DNA of 64,000 bases from Leptospira sp. (GTDB lineage Bacteria; Spirochaetota; Leptospiria; Leptospirales; Leptospiraceae): assembly GCA_027531445.1 (NCBI GenBank), contig JAPZRK010000059.1, positions 1 to 64,000 on the forward strand, in the 5' to 3' direction. The notes under the pieces are model-generated. The model was not told where the DNA came from. It saw only the letters and a program-made list of their open reading frames with translations, and made no database searches. A program made the position numbers and the translations under genes. Below, one piece after another: positions 25,808 to 35,039 of the stretch. Within the stretch, counting starts at the first letter, position 1. Every line of letters starts with the position of its first letter.

Positions 25808-26332
25808 TTATTTTTTAGGCTTATTTACACAGTCCCAACGAGGATCTGCTAGATTTACACCCGAAAGTTTGACCCATGAGTTTGTTTTTCCGATAAAAGA
25901 AATTGAACAGAGAGTACCTTTAAGATCCAATTTATTTCCACCTTCTAGGCTTGTGAACTTTCCACAGTATGTTTTTCCATCGCGTGGGTTATAGATCTTT
26001 CCGTTTTTGTAAACACCTTCACCAACATATTCAAATCCTGTAATAAAGGTCATGCCCAAGTTTGGACGAGTCCTTAACTTCGGATCTTCATTGTTGTGGT
26101 CAAGATATGGTGTGCCAGGCACTCCTTTATCTTTATCTTTTTCAGGATAAGCGTTATCTTTGATGCAGATCGTCTTACCGCAGTATTTATCAGCACATTT
26201 ATAAATTTCGATCACAGAGTCCTTCTCAGGTGGGATGTATTGACCTACTGCCGCATCCGCTTCCTCTGAAAGGATTGGCTGAGAAAGGCCAACTGAAAGA
26301 ATTGCCGTGTAAATTAAGTGTTTTAAGTTCAT
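25808..26332 (-). CDS. DUF2147 secreted protein
   Basis: This protein of about 174 residues has a signal peptide (hydrophobic about 5-20, cleavage near LSEEA). DUF2147 features follow: an acidic start of the domain, SVIEIYKCADKYCGKTI, then RTRPNLGMTFITGF, GKIYNPRDGKTYCGKF and SFIGKTNSWVKL. DUF2147 proteins are secreted beta-barrel-like proteins of unknown function. The second in-frame ATG (26332) has AAGGATG placed correctly as ribosome binding site, so I prefer it to the ATG at 26338. It is divergent from a chemoreceptor gene. Confidence 0.85.
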   Translation of the reverse strand: MNLKHLIYTAILSVGLSQPILSEEADAAVGQYIPPEKDSVIEIYKCADKYCGKTICIKDNAYPEKDKDKGVPGTPYLDHNNEDPKLRTRPNLGMTFITGFEYVGEGVYKNGKIYNPRDGKTYCGKFTSLEGGNKLDLKGTLCSISFIGKTNSWVKLSGVNLADPRWDCVNKPKK

Positions 26333-26450
26333 ACTCATCCTTGGTTCTATTTTTGAGTTTTTGATTCACATATTTTACAAAATTGGCAGATGTATGGCAA
26401 GCTGGTTTTTTTCCATTTCCCAAAGTCAATGTGCTTAAAAAAAAGACAAA

Positions 26451-27941
26451 ATGATCATTCGAATGGTTTGCCTTCATGGCAATTTCAAATGTCATAGTTT
26501 TATGAGAATGATTCAATTTTTAAGGCGAGATAAGGTCGGACAATATATCAAGGAGAACCGTTCAAAACTTGAACACGATATTCTGACCAACCAAACTATA
26601 AAAATTATTGATTCACCGGTCACTGAGCAATTGTTTCAATACCAACAAAGGCTAAGGCAATTCATCGTTCAATCTGCAGACGCAATTTCTATTTCTATTT
26701 TGGGTTCTACAACCAGCCTTAAAAACATCCAAAGCTTTCAATCAGAGTTTGTTCAATCACTCAATCATTTTAGCGATATATCTATGAATTTAGCCAGCAG
26801 TGCAGAACAGTTGGATGCTGTCCTTCATAGTGTAACCAACCAAGTTCATGATGCGGTGGTTACCTTCGAGGCTACTGGAAAAAACACCGAGGAACTCGTC
26901 CAAAGTTTGCAAGAGACTGCAACGGAAGTTTCAAAAGTTTCCTCCCAATCCCAATTTATCAAACTGGAAAATGAAAAGAATGAACAAGAATTTCAAACTC
27001 TATTTAAAGATCTAGATAAGATAAATAATAATATCGTTCTGGTAAAAGAGATTTCGGAAAAAACAAATCTATTAGCTTTGAATGCTTCGATAGAAGCCGC
27101 AAGAGCCGGAGAACATGGACGTGGATTTGCAGTTGTTGCAGATGGAGTTTCAAAATTAGCGGAGAACACGCGCTCTGCGGTAAAGACGATTCAAGAATCT
27201 GCAGTTCATATTAAAGCGAGATTCCAAACTTTACAAGAAAATTCAAAACTTCGTGTGCAGGCAATCAACGATATTATCGAAAAGATAGAAAATATAAATT
27301 TTGCAATTACTGGAAACCAAAACGAATCCTCAATCACGTATGATAAGATAGAACTTTTGATTGAAGAGTTTCAAGAATTACAAATTAAATTGAAAGAGAT
27401 TGGATCTGCTTCCTCAAATATAGCGAATGATTCTACATCAATCTCTCTGCAAGTCCAAACACTGTCAGATAAGAGTGTAGCGACAAAAAATGATTTTGAT
27501 TTTATTTTTGGAAAGATAAATGAAACGGTGAAAATGATCACCAATCAAAATTCTGTATGGCTACTGGAATTTATTTTTGCACGAAGGATAGATCATATAA
27601 ACTGGGTAAAGTCAGTTGATAAAGCGATCGAATTAAACGATGCAACTCAGCTTCCCCAACTGAACCATACTTTATGTAAAATGGGTTTGTGGTACTATCA
27701 AAGTACAGCAACGGATCCAGCTCAATCTGCGATTCATGCAAAATTGGAAGAACCCCACAGATTGCTTCATCAGTCTGCAGTTTCAATTAAAGAAGCTATG
27801 TTATCCTCCGACAGGCAGAGGATTAAAACTTCAAGAGAAGATTTGCAGAACTCTTACAATACTCTATCAAAAATTTTTGATGAGTACATTCGCTATATAG
27901 AACAAAAAACTCTATTGGAAAATGCAAATCATCTCAATTAG
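26451..27941 (+). CDS. Soluble methyl-accepting chemotaxis protein with C-terminal CZB domain
   Basis: This 496-residue protein has no membrane helix. After a variable helical N-terminus it has the MCP signalling hairpin, including the tip EKTNLLALNASIEAARAGE near residue 205. A C-terminal chemoreceptor zinc-binding (CZB) domain follows, with HINWVK, CKMGLWYY and PHRLLH supplying His/Cys ligands. CZB receptors sense zinc, or hypochlorous acid through the zinc-bound Cys. It would talk to CheA/CheW in the cytoplasm. The first ATG is at 26451; a later one at 26502 is also possible. It overlaps the next minus-strand gene by four bases. Confidence 0.9.
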   Translation: MIIRMVCLHGNFKCHSFMRMIQFLRRDKVGQYIKENRSKLEHDILTNQTIKIIDSPVTEQLFQYQQRLRQFIVQSADAISISILGSTTSLKNIQSFQSEFVQSLNHFSDISMNLASSAEQLDAVLHSVTNQVHDAVVTFEATGKNTEELVQSLQETATEVSKVSSQSQFIKLENEKNEQEFQTLFKDLDKINNNIVLVKEISEKTNLLALNASIEAARAGEHGRGFAVVADGVSKLAENTRSAVKTIQESAVHIKARFQTLQENSKLRVQAINDIIEKIENINFAITGNQNESSITYDKIELLIEEFQELQIKLKEIGSASSNIANDSTSISLQVQTLSDKSVATKNDFDFIFGKINETVKMITNQNSVWLLEFIFARRIDHINWVKSVDKAIELNDATQLPQLNHTLCKMGLWYYQSTATDPAQSAIHAKLEEPHRLLHQSAVSIKEAMLSSDRQRIKTSREDLQNSYNTLSKIFDEYIRYIEQKTLLENANHLN

Positions 27942-30900
27942 TTGAGAGCTGTAGCTTTATCTAATAATTTTGTTAGCTTGATCACATTTTTATTAGATGA
28001 ATCCATTGCTTGCGCTCTCGTAACGTAAGTTAAAGCCCTATCAAGGTTACCCATAAGGCGACTTACGTCCGCCAAATTGACCAAGTTTTGTAAATTATCT
28101 GGATCTAGTTTTTGGGCTTCATGTGCGGCCTTTAACGCATTCTCGTAATTTCCAAGTTTCTTATCTGACATTGCCAAATAGTACCAATATTCAGAAACAT
28201 TTGCATTATCTTTGAGAAATTCCGTCAAAACTTTAGAGGCAACATCATAGTTTTTGCCTTTGTAACTTACGAGTCCTAGAAATTTATTGAGTTTGTGGTT
28301 TAATGGGTCACCTAAAAAGGCCTTATACATAACGGTTATGGCTCTTTCAATTTCTCCGTTTTGATAAAAAACTTTTCCCTCTTCAAACGCACCAGCAGTT
28401 GTTAATGACTTATCCCAATCATCCGCAGGTGGTTCAAAGTAAGATTCACTCGGCGCATCTTCATTGATCTTACTTTCTGGTGGAGCATCCGTAGCAACAT
28501 GTTCCGCTTTGTAAGTAATACTCAACATGGACATATCATCCGTTAACTCACCTAGTTGTTTAAGGAGTTTTTCAGTTAGATAAATATCCCCATTTGCTTC
28601 TTCTACATATTTTAATACGAGAAACTCATCTTCGTTTATCGTTCTTACGTCTTCGTCTGGTGTGAGATCGATATCGTCTCTACCATCCGATGCAAGAATG
28701 AGTTTGTCGCCAGGCAAAAGTTGGAAGGTTTGTACCTCGAACGGATACTCAGAATCCAATCCCAATTTTCTTAGCTTTAGTTCTTCTTCAATAAAGGAGG
28801 CTTTGCCATCACGGTAAAGAATTGAGAATGGGTGTTCCGCATTGAAATACCATATCTTTCCTGTCTCGTCATCGATTAGCATAATCGTGGCAGAAATAAC
28901 CATTGTTCCACTAAATGATTTAAAAACCATGTTTACTTCATCATAGACATCAGTTAACCATTCGTCCGGAGTACGATTTAGGATACGTTTGTTGCCTGCA
29001 GAACGCGCCATTATAGAATTCATAACGACACCCATAACAAGGGAACCACCTGCACCCTGCATGGATTTTCCCATGGCATCTCCGTTCATAATCATCGTAT
29101 AACGTCGGAAATCATCCGGTTTACCAAGTTTGAGATTTCCAGTGATACAAATATCACCGCCAAGATCCCCTGTCTTATTTCTGAATTCAAAAGTTTTCTT
29201 TTGATGAACAAAAAACTCTGACTTGATGTTATTTGATTTATTAGCGTTGAAGAACAAAGGTTTGGCGAGAAGGGAAGTTAAAAAGTAGTCACCATCCTGT
29301 TGAACCTTGAGCCTATGGATTTCATCCATTTTCTCTTGGAGTTCTTTGGTTCTCTCTTTTACTTTTGCTTCAAGATTCTCAGCATAGTCTTGAAGCTCTC
29401 TTCTTGCGTCACGTATGGAAGTTACCATTCCGTTAAACGATTCGGTTAGGTAGCCTATCTCGTCATTTACTTGAATATCAACTTCAACTTCCATATTTCC
29501 TTGGTTTACTTTTTCCACACCATCTAATAAGCTATAGAGTGGATTGACGAGTGTAGCCCTGAAGAAAAGGGGAAATATTACCAATAGGACGATTAGAACA
29601 ACACCTAAAATGATTATCTCCAAACGAGCAGATTTATGCATATACTCACGATAATCACGGTAGTCATATCCTACTTCTCTGATGACCTTCTTCTTTGAAT
29701 CATAAGACATGTAAGCAACATAGTGTTTGAGACCATCTAAATCTTTCCGATAGTGACGTGTTAGGTCTGGCTTGAAGTAACGAAAAAACTTAAGAAATTC
29801 AATGCGTAAATCTCGTTGTGAAATTTCTTTATTATCCCACTTACACTCATCTAAATGGGATAGGATGGAATCACGAAATGTATTAACATTTTTTACTTTG
29901 TTGATATATGCCGCACCTTCTACACAAAAATTTTCGACTGAAATATCAGACAATTTGTTGTGGTTTATGAAGGAACTTTTGTTTAATTTTTCGAAATGAA
30001 CGTTGATGGAATTTTTTAATTCCTCATTTTCAATATCCGGGTTTTCTTCCAAATAACTTAGAATTGAATTTTTGTAACCAGCGAAGTAGTAAGGAGTTTT
30101 GTTTAACTTATCTGTAAGTGCTTTACGAAAACCTTTTGGTGATAATTCTGCAATTTCCGTATATAGCTCTGTATTGTACAAATCGACCTGAGCAAGAGGA
30201 AGGTCTATATGCACGCTTTCTGGATATAATGTCTTTTTGATGGATTGATTTTGATTATCATATTCCAAAATAAATAGTATATCTGGGGATTTTTCCCCTC
30301 CTTCTAACGCTCGTAAAGATTTTTGAATCGAATAACTGTCAAATGCGTATTCTTTCTCTCTATCGACTAAAAAGCTAAATGCTTGCATGATCAATAGCAT
30401 GGTAACAAATGAGATACCCACAATCTTGACCATAAACGTCGTACGTTCTGTACTAACGTTGATGAAGACTATTGTAATCAAAAAGAATGCGAAAGTAAAA
30501 CATAGAACAATCGCAGTTAGATAAGTAGATCGCTCCATAGCTCCGTCCCTACTCATCACATTTGTAATGTTAGGAACAATGGCCGCTACCAGGGTAGCAA
30601 GTGATAATGTAGAAAGAGATCGTCTTTTTCCTTTCTTCATTTTAAAAATGCGGTAGCTAGGAAGAATAATGAAAGAAAGAAGTGAGTCTATAACAATGCA
30701 TATACCGAGTAACTTACTGGCTCCTTCGGCATTGAAGTCCCAATGGTGCGCAGTAAAATGAAATTTCTTTTCTGCAGAATAGGTCTGAATTAGAAACCAA
30801 ATTACAACGATGGAAGCAATGGTATACGTGCTATAAAGGAGAATATCCGCGAATTTTTTATCCTCATTTGATGGAAATCGAAACAACCATTGACCAAAGT

Positions 30901-31165
30901 GAAGGACAGCAAAAAGTATAAAGCCGCCAGTGATCCATCTATGATAAGCAGCAATGGGATGGTAATAAAAAGCGCCTAACAGGTAACCAAACTGAAAGAT
31001 CGATAAAAACAGACAGGCCAAACCTAGATGTTTTGTGGCGACTGTTTTGTCCTTTAGCGTTAGAAAAAATATTGATAAAATGCCAATCAGGACAGTGACA
31101 ATTAAGCTTCCAAAGGTATAATAATTGGTAAGAATGTGATGGATGGATAGGGTGTTTTCACTCAT
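27938..31165 (-). CDS. Membrane sensor with HAMP, PP2C/SpoIIE phosphatase and TPR domains
   Basis: This protein of about 1075 residues has roughly eight N-terminal helices, an extracytoplasmic region of about 240 residues, and another helix (LEIIILGVVLIVLLVIFPLFF minus its ends). A HAMP domain (LYSLLDGVEKVNQGNMEVE), a coiled coil, a PP2C/SpoIIE phosphatase and four or so C-terminal TPR units follow. Metal-ligand Asp residues are present in DLGGDICITG and MNGDAMGKSMQG, so the phosphatase should be active. It probably dephosphorylates a STAS-type anti-sigma antagonist in response to an outside signal. The ATG at 31165 starts just before the first helix; an upstream TTG at 31228 is less likely. 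Confidence 0.88.
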   Translation of the reverse strand: MSENTLSIHHILTNYYTFGSLIVTVLIGILSIFFLTLKDKTVATKHLGLACLFLSIFQFGYLLGAFYYHPIAAYHRWITGGFILFAVLHFGQWLFRFPSNEDKKFADILLYSTYTIASIVVIWFLIQTYSAEKKFHFTAHHWDFNAEGASKLLGICIVIDSLLSFIILPSYRIFKMKKGKRRSLSTLSLATLVAAIVPNITNVMSRDGAMERSTYLTAIVLCFTFAFFLITIVFINVSTERTTFMVKIVGISFVTMLLIMQAFSFLVDREKEYAFDSYSIQKSLRALEGGEKSPDILFILEYDNQNQSIKKTLYPESVHIDLPLAQVDLYNTELYTEIAELSPKGFRKALTDKLNKTPYYFAGYKNSILSYLEENPDIENEELKNSINVHFEKLNKSSFINHNKLSDISVENFCVEGAAYINKVKNVNTFRDSILSHLDECKWDNKEISQRDLRIEFLKFFRYFKPDLTRHYRKDLDGLKHYVAYMSYDSKKKVIREVGYDYRDYREYMHKSARLEIIILGVVLIVLLVIFPLFFRATLVNPLYSLLDGVEKVNQGNMEVEVDIQVNDEIGYLTESFNGMVTSIRDARRELQDYAENLEAKVKERTKELQEKMDEIHRLKVQQDGDYFLTSLLAKPLFFNANKSNNIKSEFFVHQKKTFEFRNKTGDLGGDICITGNLKLGKPDDFRRYTMIMNGDAMGKSMQGAGGSLVMGVVMNSIMARSAGNKRILNRTPDEWLTDVYDEVNMVFKSFSGTMVISATIMLIDDETGKIWYFNAEHPFSILYRDGKASFIEEELKLRKLGLDSEYPFEVQTFQLLPGDKLILASDGRDDIDLTPDEDVRTINEDEFLVLKYVEEANGDIYLTEKLLKQLGELTDDMSMLSITYKAEHVATDAPPESKINEDAPSESYFEPPADDWDKSLTTAGAFEEGKVFYQNGEIERAITVMYKAFLGDPLNHKLNKFLGLVSYKGKNYDVASKVLTEFLKDNANVSEYWYYLAMSDKKLGNYENALKAAHEAQKLDPDNLQNLVNLADVSRLMGNLDRALTYVTRAQAMDSSNKNVIKLTKLLDKATALN

Positions 31166-31246
31166 GTATGTGGCTTCTGGAAAAGTTCTATTTCTGCAAA
31201 ATCGTAACAAACTGACATCGTAAAGCAATACATTTTCGCATCGGGG

Positions 31247-31281
31247 AGCGAATCACAGAAGTAATCTGCGATTCGCTTTTT
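31247..31281 (+). terminator. Strong hairpin with T-run, oriented plus, between two minus-strand genes
   Basis: AGCGAATC-A-CAGA (31247-31259) pairs with TCTG-C-GATTCGCT (31265-31277) around a five-base loop and runs into TTTTT on the plus strand. Both flanking genes are on the minus strand, where no T-run follows. It could end an antisense transcript of the sensor gene, or act as a structured leader or attenuator between rlpA and that gene. Confidence 0.6.
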
Positions 31282-31307
31282 CATTTTAAAGGAGGAGGCT
31301 TTTGCAA

Positions 31308-32210
31308 TTATTTTGGAGGAATGAAGCAGTCGATTCCGTCGTATTTCATTTTGGTTTTTAAGCTTTCTGCCTTTGTTCTATCAGCAAAATCTCCTACCTG
31401 AACGACAAACTTACCCTCACGTGGATAAACAAATACAGCTTGGTTGTACTCGGATTTTAACGTATCCTTGTATTTATTTGCTCGTTCTTGTTCTTTAAAA
31501 ACACCGACTTGAACAGTGTACCCTTTTGGAAGGTTTCCGACCACAGGGGGTTTGTTGGTCAAGTTTCCTGGTTTGATGGGGGTTATTTTTTCTGGTTTCG
31601 AAGGAACGTCATCAAGAAGGTCAGCATCGTCCAAGTCCGAGTCTAGATCTTCTGGTACTTCGCCCTTTTTCAGAACTTTAATTCCAACTTTTGTGATTCC
31701 CTTTTCTTTGAATTCTAACATTTCCGCGGTTTTTTCGGAAACGTCTACAATCCGTTCATCTACGAATGGCCCACGATCATTGATTCGAACCACTACTTCT
31801 TTATTATTTTCAAGGTTCTGAATTTTGATCATAGATCCAATGGGAAGTGTCCGATGAGCCCCAGTTAGTTTAGCTCGATCGAATGGTTCACCGCTGGCAG
31901 TCGCCCTTCCTTGAAATTTAATTCCGTACCACGAAGAAAGTCCGACTTCGTCAAAGTTTCCAGAAGTGTTTGCTTTTTTTTCGGGGAGAGACTGTTGCTC
32001 TGTCGGTAACTTATCCTTTGTGTTTAGATCATCTAGAATGGACTTGGCGACTACGTCATCGCCAGAATTGGTTACATTGCGAGTTTTTTGCGTTCTTTCG
32101 AAAAAAATGTCTTCAGGATCTCCTGAGGCGCTATAATTTCTTCGCGTTGCATCAGTTGTTGTGCATGAAAACAACCATAGGATGGTTGAAAATAATAGTA
32201 ATCGTTGCAT
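31308..32210 (-). CDS. rlpA: RlpA-like septal/peptidoglycan lipoprotein with SPOR domain
   Basis: This is a 300-residue lipoprotein (LWLFSCTTT, Cys16). An RlpA double-psi beta-barrel lies at about 88-175, with SSWYGIKFQGRATASGE and VRINDRGPFVDERIVDVS, the segment holding the catalytic Asp of lytic RlpA. An acidic linker follows, then a C-terminal SPOR domain from about 225 (GYTVQVGVFKEQERANKYK). SPOR domains bind denuded glycan at division septa. The ribosome binding site AGGGGAG is five bases from the ATG. It is upstream of the big sensor gene on the same strand and divergent from TPR genes. Confidence 0.9.
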   Translation of the reverse strand: MQRLLLFSTILWLFSCTTTDATRRNYSASGDPEDIFFERTQKTRNVTNSGDDVVAKSILDDLNTKDKLPTEQQSLPEKKANTSGNFDEVGLSSWYGIKFQGRATASGEPFDRAKLTGAHRTLPIGSMIKIQNLENNKEVVVRINDRGPFVDERIVDVSEKTAEMLEFKEKGITKVGIKVLKKGEVPEDLDSDLDDADLLDDVPSKPEKITPIKPGNLTNKPPVVGNLPKGYTVQVGVFKEQERANKYKDTLKSEYNQAVFVYPREGKFVVQVGDFADRTKAESLKTKMKYDGIDCFIPPK

Positions 32211-32307
32211 AAGTCTCCCCTTTCTCTTGGATTCTTACTTTTTTTGTCGGTGAGTTTTTGATTTCTCCATTAGATTTTTTCGGTGAAAGTGAAAATTTGA
32301 TTCGATA

Positions 32308-33225
32308 ATGAGATTGATGGCATCTTCTGAAATACAACTGATTTACAACGAAGCCGTAAGATTAGCAAAGTCAGGGAACCTTCAGGAGAGCAAAGCTAAA
32401 TATGAAGAGCTCATATCAAAGGATCCCGGATTTCATCTCGCATATCAAAATTTAGGTGCTATTTATGCGAAAGAAAATGATCATATTCTAGCAATAGAGA
32501 ATTTTTCTAAGTCGATAAAGATAGAACCTGATCATAAAAATTACTACAACATTGGTGTTTCATTTTATAGACTGAAAGAATACGAGAAAGCAATCCACTT
32601 TCTCAAACAAGCTTTACATCTCGAAAAGAAGTTTGTGCTTTCACATCTATTACTCGCTCAAATCTATCAAACATTAGAGAATGATGATAAAACAGAAATT
32701 TATCTAACTAATGTAATTAAAATCGATCCAAATCACAAATCAGCTTTAGGAGGGTTGGCTATGTATTATTACGAAAGGAATCGTTATCCAGAAAGTTTAC
32801 GTATGTTGGAAAGATATTTGCTTTTGTATCCTAACAATTCGCAATTAAAACTGATTCAATCGGAAGTCCTCGCAAAACAAGGAAATTTTAAAGCCTCCGC
32901 AAACTTATTGGTTGAGATGACAAAAACGGAAGAAGGTTTCACAAATTTCAATCAGACACTTGCAAGTGCATGGCAGGAAGAGGATGAGTTGGCAAAAAAA
33001 AGTTTGGAAAGAATCCAAGGAACAGCAAAGAAAAGGCTGAAGGAATTTCAGACGAAATTGGAATTATCTAGAGAAAATCCAAATGAGTTTTCACCGCCAG
33101 AACCTCAAGATGCCCTCGATTTAAGTTTGTTGTATCTATTTAATGGAAATCCAGAAAAAGCGATGCAGTATTTAGTGTTTGCTCAGAAAATGCAGGAAAA
33201 CAACGATCAAACAGGCACAACTTGA
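32308..33225 (+). CDS. Tetratricopeptide-repeat protein
   Basis: This 305-residue protein has five or six tandem TPR units from the N-terminus, for example HLAYQNLGAIYAKENDHILA and KNYYNIGVSFYRLKEYEKA, covering residues 5-200. A charged helical tail and one more TPR-like unit (DLSLLYLFNGNPEKAMQYL) follow. No signal peptide is seen, so it is cytoplasmic and probably a protein-interaction scaffold. Its stop overlaps the TTG start of the next TPR lipoprotein (TTGA), so they are translationally coupled. Confidence 0.82.
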   Translation: MRLMASSEIQLIYNEAVRLAKSGNLQESKAKYEELISKDPGFHLAYQNLGAIYAKENDHILAIENFSKSIKIEPDHKNYYNIGVSFYRLKEYEKAIHFLKQALHLEKKFVLSHLLLAQIYQTLENDDKTEIYLTNVIKIDPNHKSALGGLAMYYYERNRYPESLRMLERYLLLYPNNSQLKLIQSEVLAKQGNFKASANLLVEMTKTEEGFTNFNQTLASAWQEEDELAKKSLERIQGTAKKRLKEFQTKLELSRENPNEFSPPEPQDALDLSLLYLFNGNPEKAMQYLVFAQKMQENNDQTGTT

Positions 33226-34136
33226 AAAAAACTTTTGCATTTCTTTGTTTTTCTTTTTTCCTTCAGTGTTCCTATCCTGTAAAGAATCAAGAAAACATTG
33301 AAAGAGATCAAGGTTTTATACTTTCAAAACAAGATGACCCATCCTCTGCATGCAACAAGTTAGCGATTGATTCTGCCAAATCAGGTTTTGTTGAGGCCGC
33401 TGAGCTAAAGTTTGATGATTGTATCAGACTCTTTCCCAATCAGATGGATCTCCATCTCAATCGGTTGCGTCTATTTTATTTGTTAGAAGAGTATGAGACA
33501 ATCAAAGGAAAAATTGTAGCAGAAAGTCCAAACCCAAAATCATCTCTTTACCAATCGATCCTTAAAAGTTTAGAAGATAGTTTTAGGTTAGAAGAAAGAG
33601 TAATTGTCTTGGATGCACTCTCAAGACTAAAGGGATGGGAACTTTATAGTTACGAAGAATTGGCAAAGTATTTTATGAACCAAGGAAATTTTCGTCAGGC
33701 AGAGTTTTATTGGAATCAGATCTTGGAAGTCAATGCGTTTCATGAAGAAGCTCTTTATGGGATGGTGGAAATTCAAACACAATTTGGAAAGTGGCATTCA
33801 GTTTTGGATTACGCAAAATCTTTGTCAGTTGCCGCGAAAAAAAATAAAGAATTCCACTATTTTTATGCCAAAGCTTACTTTGAGTTAGCACGATATGAAG
33901 AAGCTTTGAAATGGATAGAACAAGCTAATGCAAATGAAAAATCGCAAATTGCTGTTTTAGAAATATGGAGAGATTGTCTACTCTTAACGAAGGATAAGCC
34001 CAACTGGGAGCCATTACTACCGTTTTATAGAAAAGTAAAATCGGGTGGATATACTGTTCCTGAATCTGCTTTTTTTCCAACTTTAGATCCGGCGGGAAGA
34101 GAGTTACGTAAGGCCATTCGATCAGGAAGGCAATAA
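33222..34136 (+). CDS. TPR-like lipoprotein
   Basis: This 304-residue protein starts with TTG in a four-base TTGA overlap. The signal peptide has lipobox SFFLQCSYP (Cys16). The mature part consists of degenerate TPR helices, clearest at EELAKYFMNQGNFRQAEFYW and KEFHYFYAKAYFELARYEEA. It probably sits on the periplasmic side of a membrane and may pair with the cytoplasmic TPR protein encoded before it. The partner is unknown. The end overlaps folP convergently by 15 bases. Confidence 0.78.
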   Translation: MKKTFAFLCFSFFLQCSYPVKNQENIERDQGFILSKQDDPSSACNKLAIDSAKSGFVEAAELKFDDCIRLFPNQMDLHLNRLRLFYLLEEYETIKGKIVAESPNPKSSLYQSILKSLEDSFRLEERVIVLDALSRLKGWELYSYEELAKYFMNQGNFRQAEFYWNQILEVNAFHEEALYGMVEIQTQFGKWHSVLDYAKSLSVAAKKNKEFHYFYAKAYFELARYEEALKWIEQANANEKSQIAVLEIWRDCLLLTKDKPNWEPLLPFYRKVKSGGYTVPESAFFPTLDPAGRELRKAIRSGRQ

Positions 34137-34940
34137 ATGAAGTCTTTTTAAAATGATCTCAGCTTGTTTTAACTTTTTTACGTTATGTGTGCGAATCCAA
34201 GGAATTTTTTTCATTAATAAATAGATCTCAGCTGTCAATGTAACGTTTTCCCTTTCGGTTACTGGCAATCCACCCAAAGCATTTCCAAGGAATGATTTTC
34301 GAGAAACACTAACCATTAGATTTGGGAATTCCTCAAGTATCGAATCTAAACCTCGCAACACGGAAAAAGAAACTTCTGGATCTTCACTTAAAAAAAAGCC
34401 CATTCCTGGATCAAAATAAAGGCGATCTTCCCTAACTCCCCAACTCAATAATTCTTTTTTTCGATCTCGAAAGAATTCCAGGATTTTAGGTATCACATTA
34501 TCTGGCGTTAGGTTAGAAGACTCTTTTGCAATGCCCTTCGTGTGAGAGTGCATTACAATCAATGAAATTTCCTTATGTTTTGAAATTGAGGATTGGATGG
34601 CGTGTTTGGAGTCCACATGTGTAAATCCACTGATGTCATTGATACAATGCGCTCCATGTTCTATGGCCATCGCCTGTATTTGCGGACGGAAGCTATCTAC
34701 ACTGATATTGCATTTGTAATTCTGAAGGAGCAAAAATGCCATCTGAATCCGCTCCCATTCCTCTATCTCTGAAACCAGGTTTGCGTTTGTATTCGAAGAC
34801 TGTCCAGAAACCTCGATCCAATCCGCCCCAGACTGAATTAGGTTGGAGATTTGAGCTTCTGTAGCCACGGGCTCCAAATATGCGCCACCGTCGGAGAACG
34901 AGTCCGCTGTCACATTAAGAATTCCAAAACAAATACTCAT
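34122..34940 (-). CDS. folP: Dihydropteroate synthase, divergent
   Basis: This 272-residue TIM barrel would join dihydropterin pyrophosphate and p-aminobenzoate in folate synthesis. Family motifs are present: FGILNVTADSFSDGG (residues 5-19), CINDISG, DPGMGFF, SVSRKSFLGN and RTHNV. Two loops differ from the norm. NVTPDSF has Ala12 for Pro, and the ESTRPG loop that shapes the pABA site reads GQSSNTNA (46-53), without the usual Arg. DPGIGFGK also lacks its Lys. It may be an active but altered enzyme or a specialised paralogue. It is divergent from a PD40-OmpA gene. Confidence 0.85.
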   Translation of the reverse strand: MSICFGILNVTADSFSDGGAYLEPVATEAQISNLIQSGADWIEVSGQSSNTNANLVSEIEEWERIQMAFLLLQNYKCNISVDSFRPQIQAMAIEHGAHCINDISGFTHVDSKHAIQSSISKHKEISLIVMHSHTKGIAKESSNLTPDNVIPKILEFFRDRKKELLSWGVREDRLYFDPGMGFFLSEDPEVSFSVLRGLDSILEEFPNLMVSVSRKSFLGNALGGLPVTERENVTLTAEIYLLMKKIPWIRTHNVKKLKQAEIILKRLHLLPS

Positions 34941-35039
34941 TGGAGAGTAGTTTCTCGATTGTTACTTTGTCAGACAAATCCTTCTTTTTTTCCCTTGGCA
35001 GATTTTTCTAAGACGCCGATAGAAAGAAGGGAAAGCCAG

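Noticed and set aside
27932..27947. Short hairpin TCTCAA-TTAG-TTGAGA at the chemoreceptor stop
   Set aside because: The six-base AT-rich stem has no T-run and is too weak to call a terminator.
34122..34940. Acquired sulfonamide-resistance gene (sul)
   Set aside because: The gene has the composition of its neighbours, no mobile context and only the general folP similarity.
34851..35039. N-terminal extension of the PD40-OmpA gene
   Set aside because: The frame is open upstream and overlaps folP, but the ATG at 35040 has a ribosome binding site and a signal peptide, which an extension would bury.
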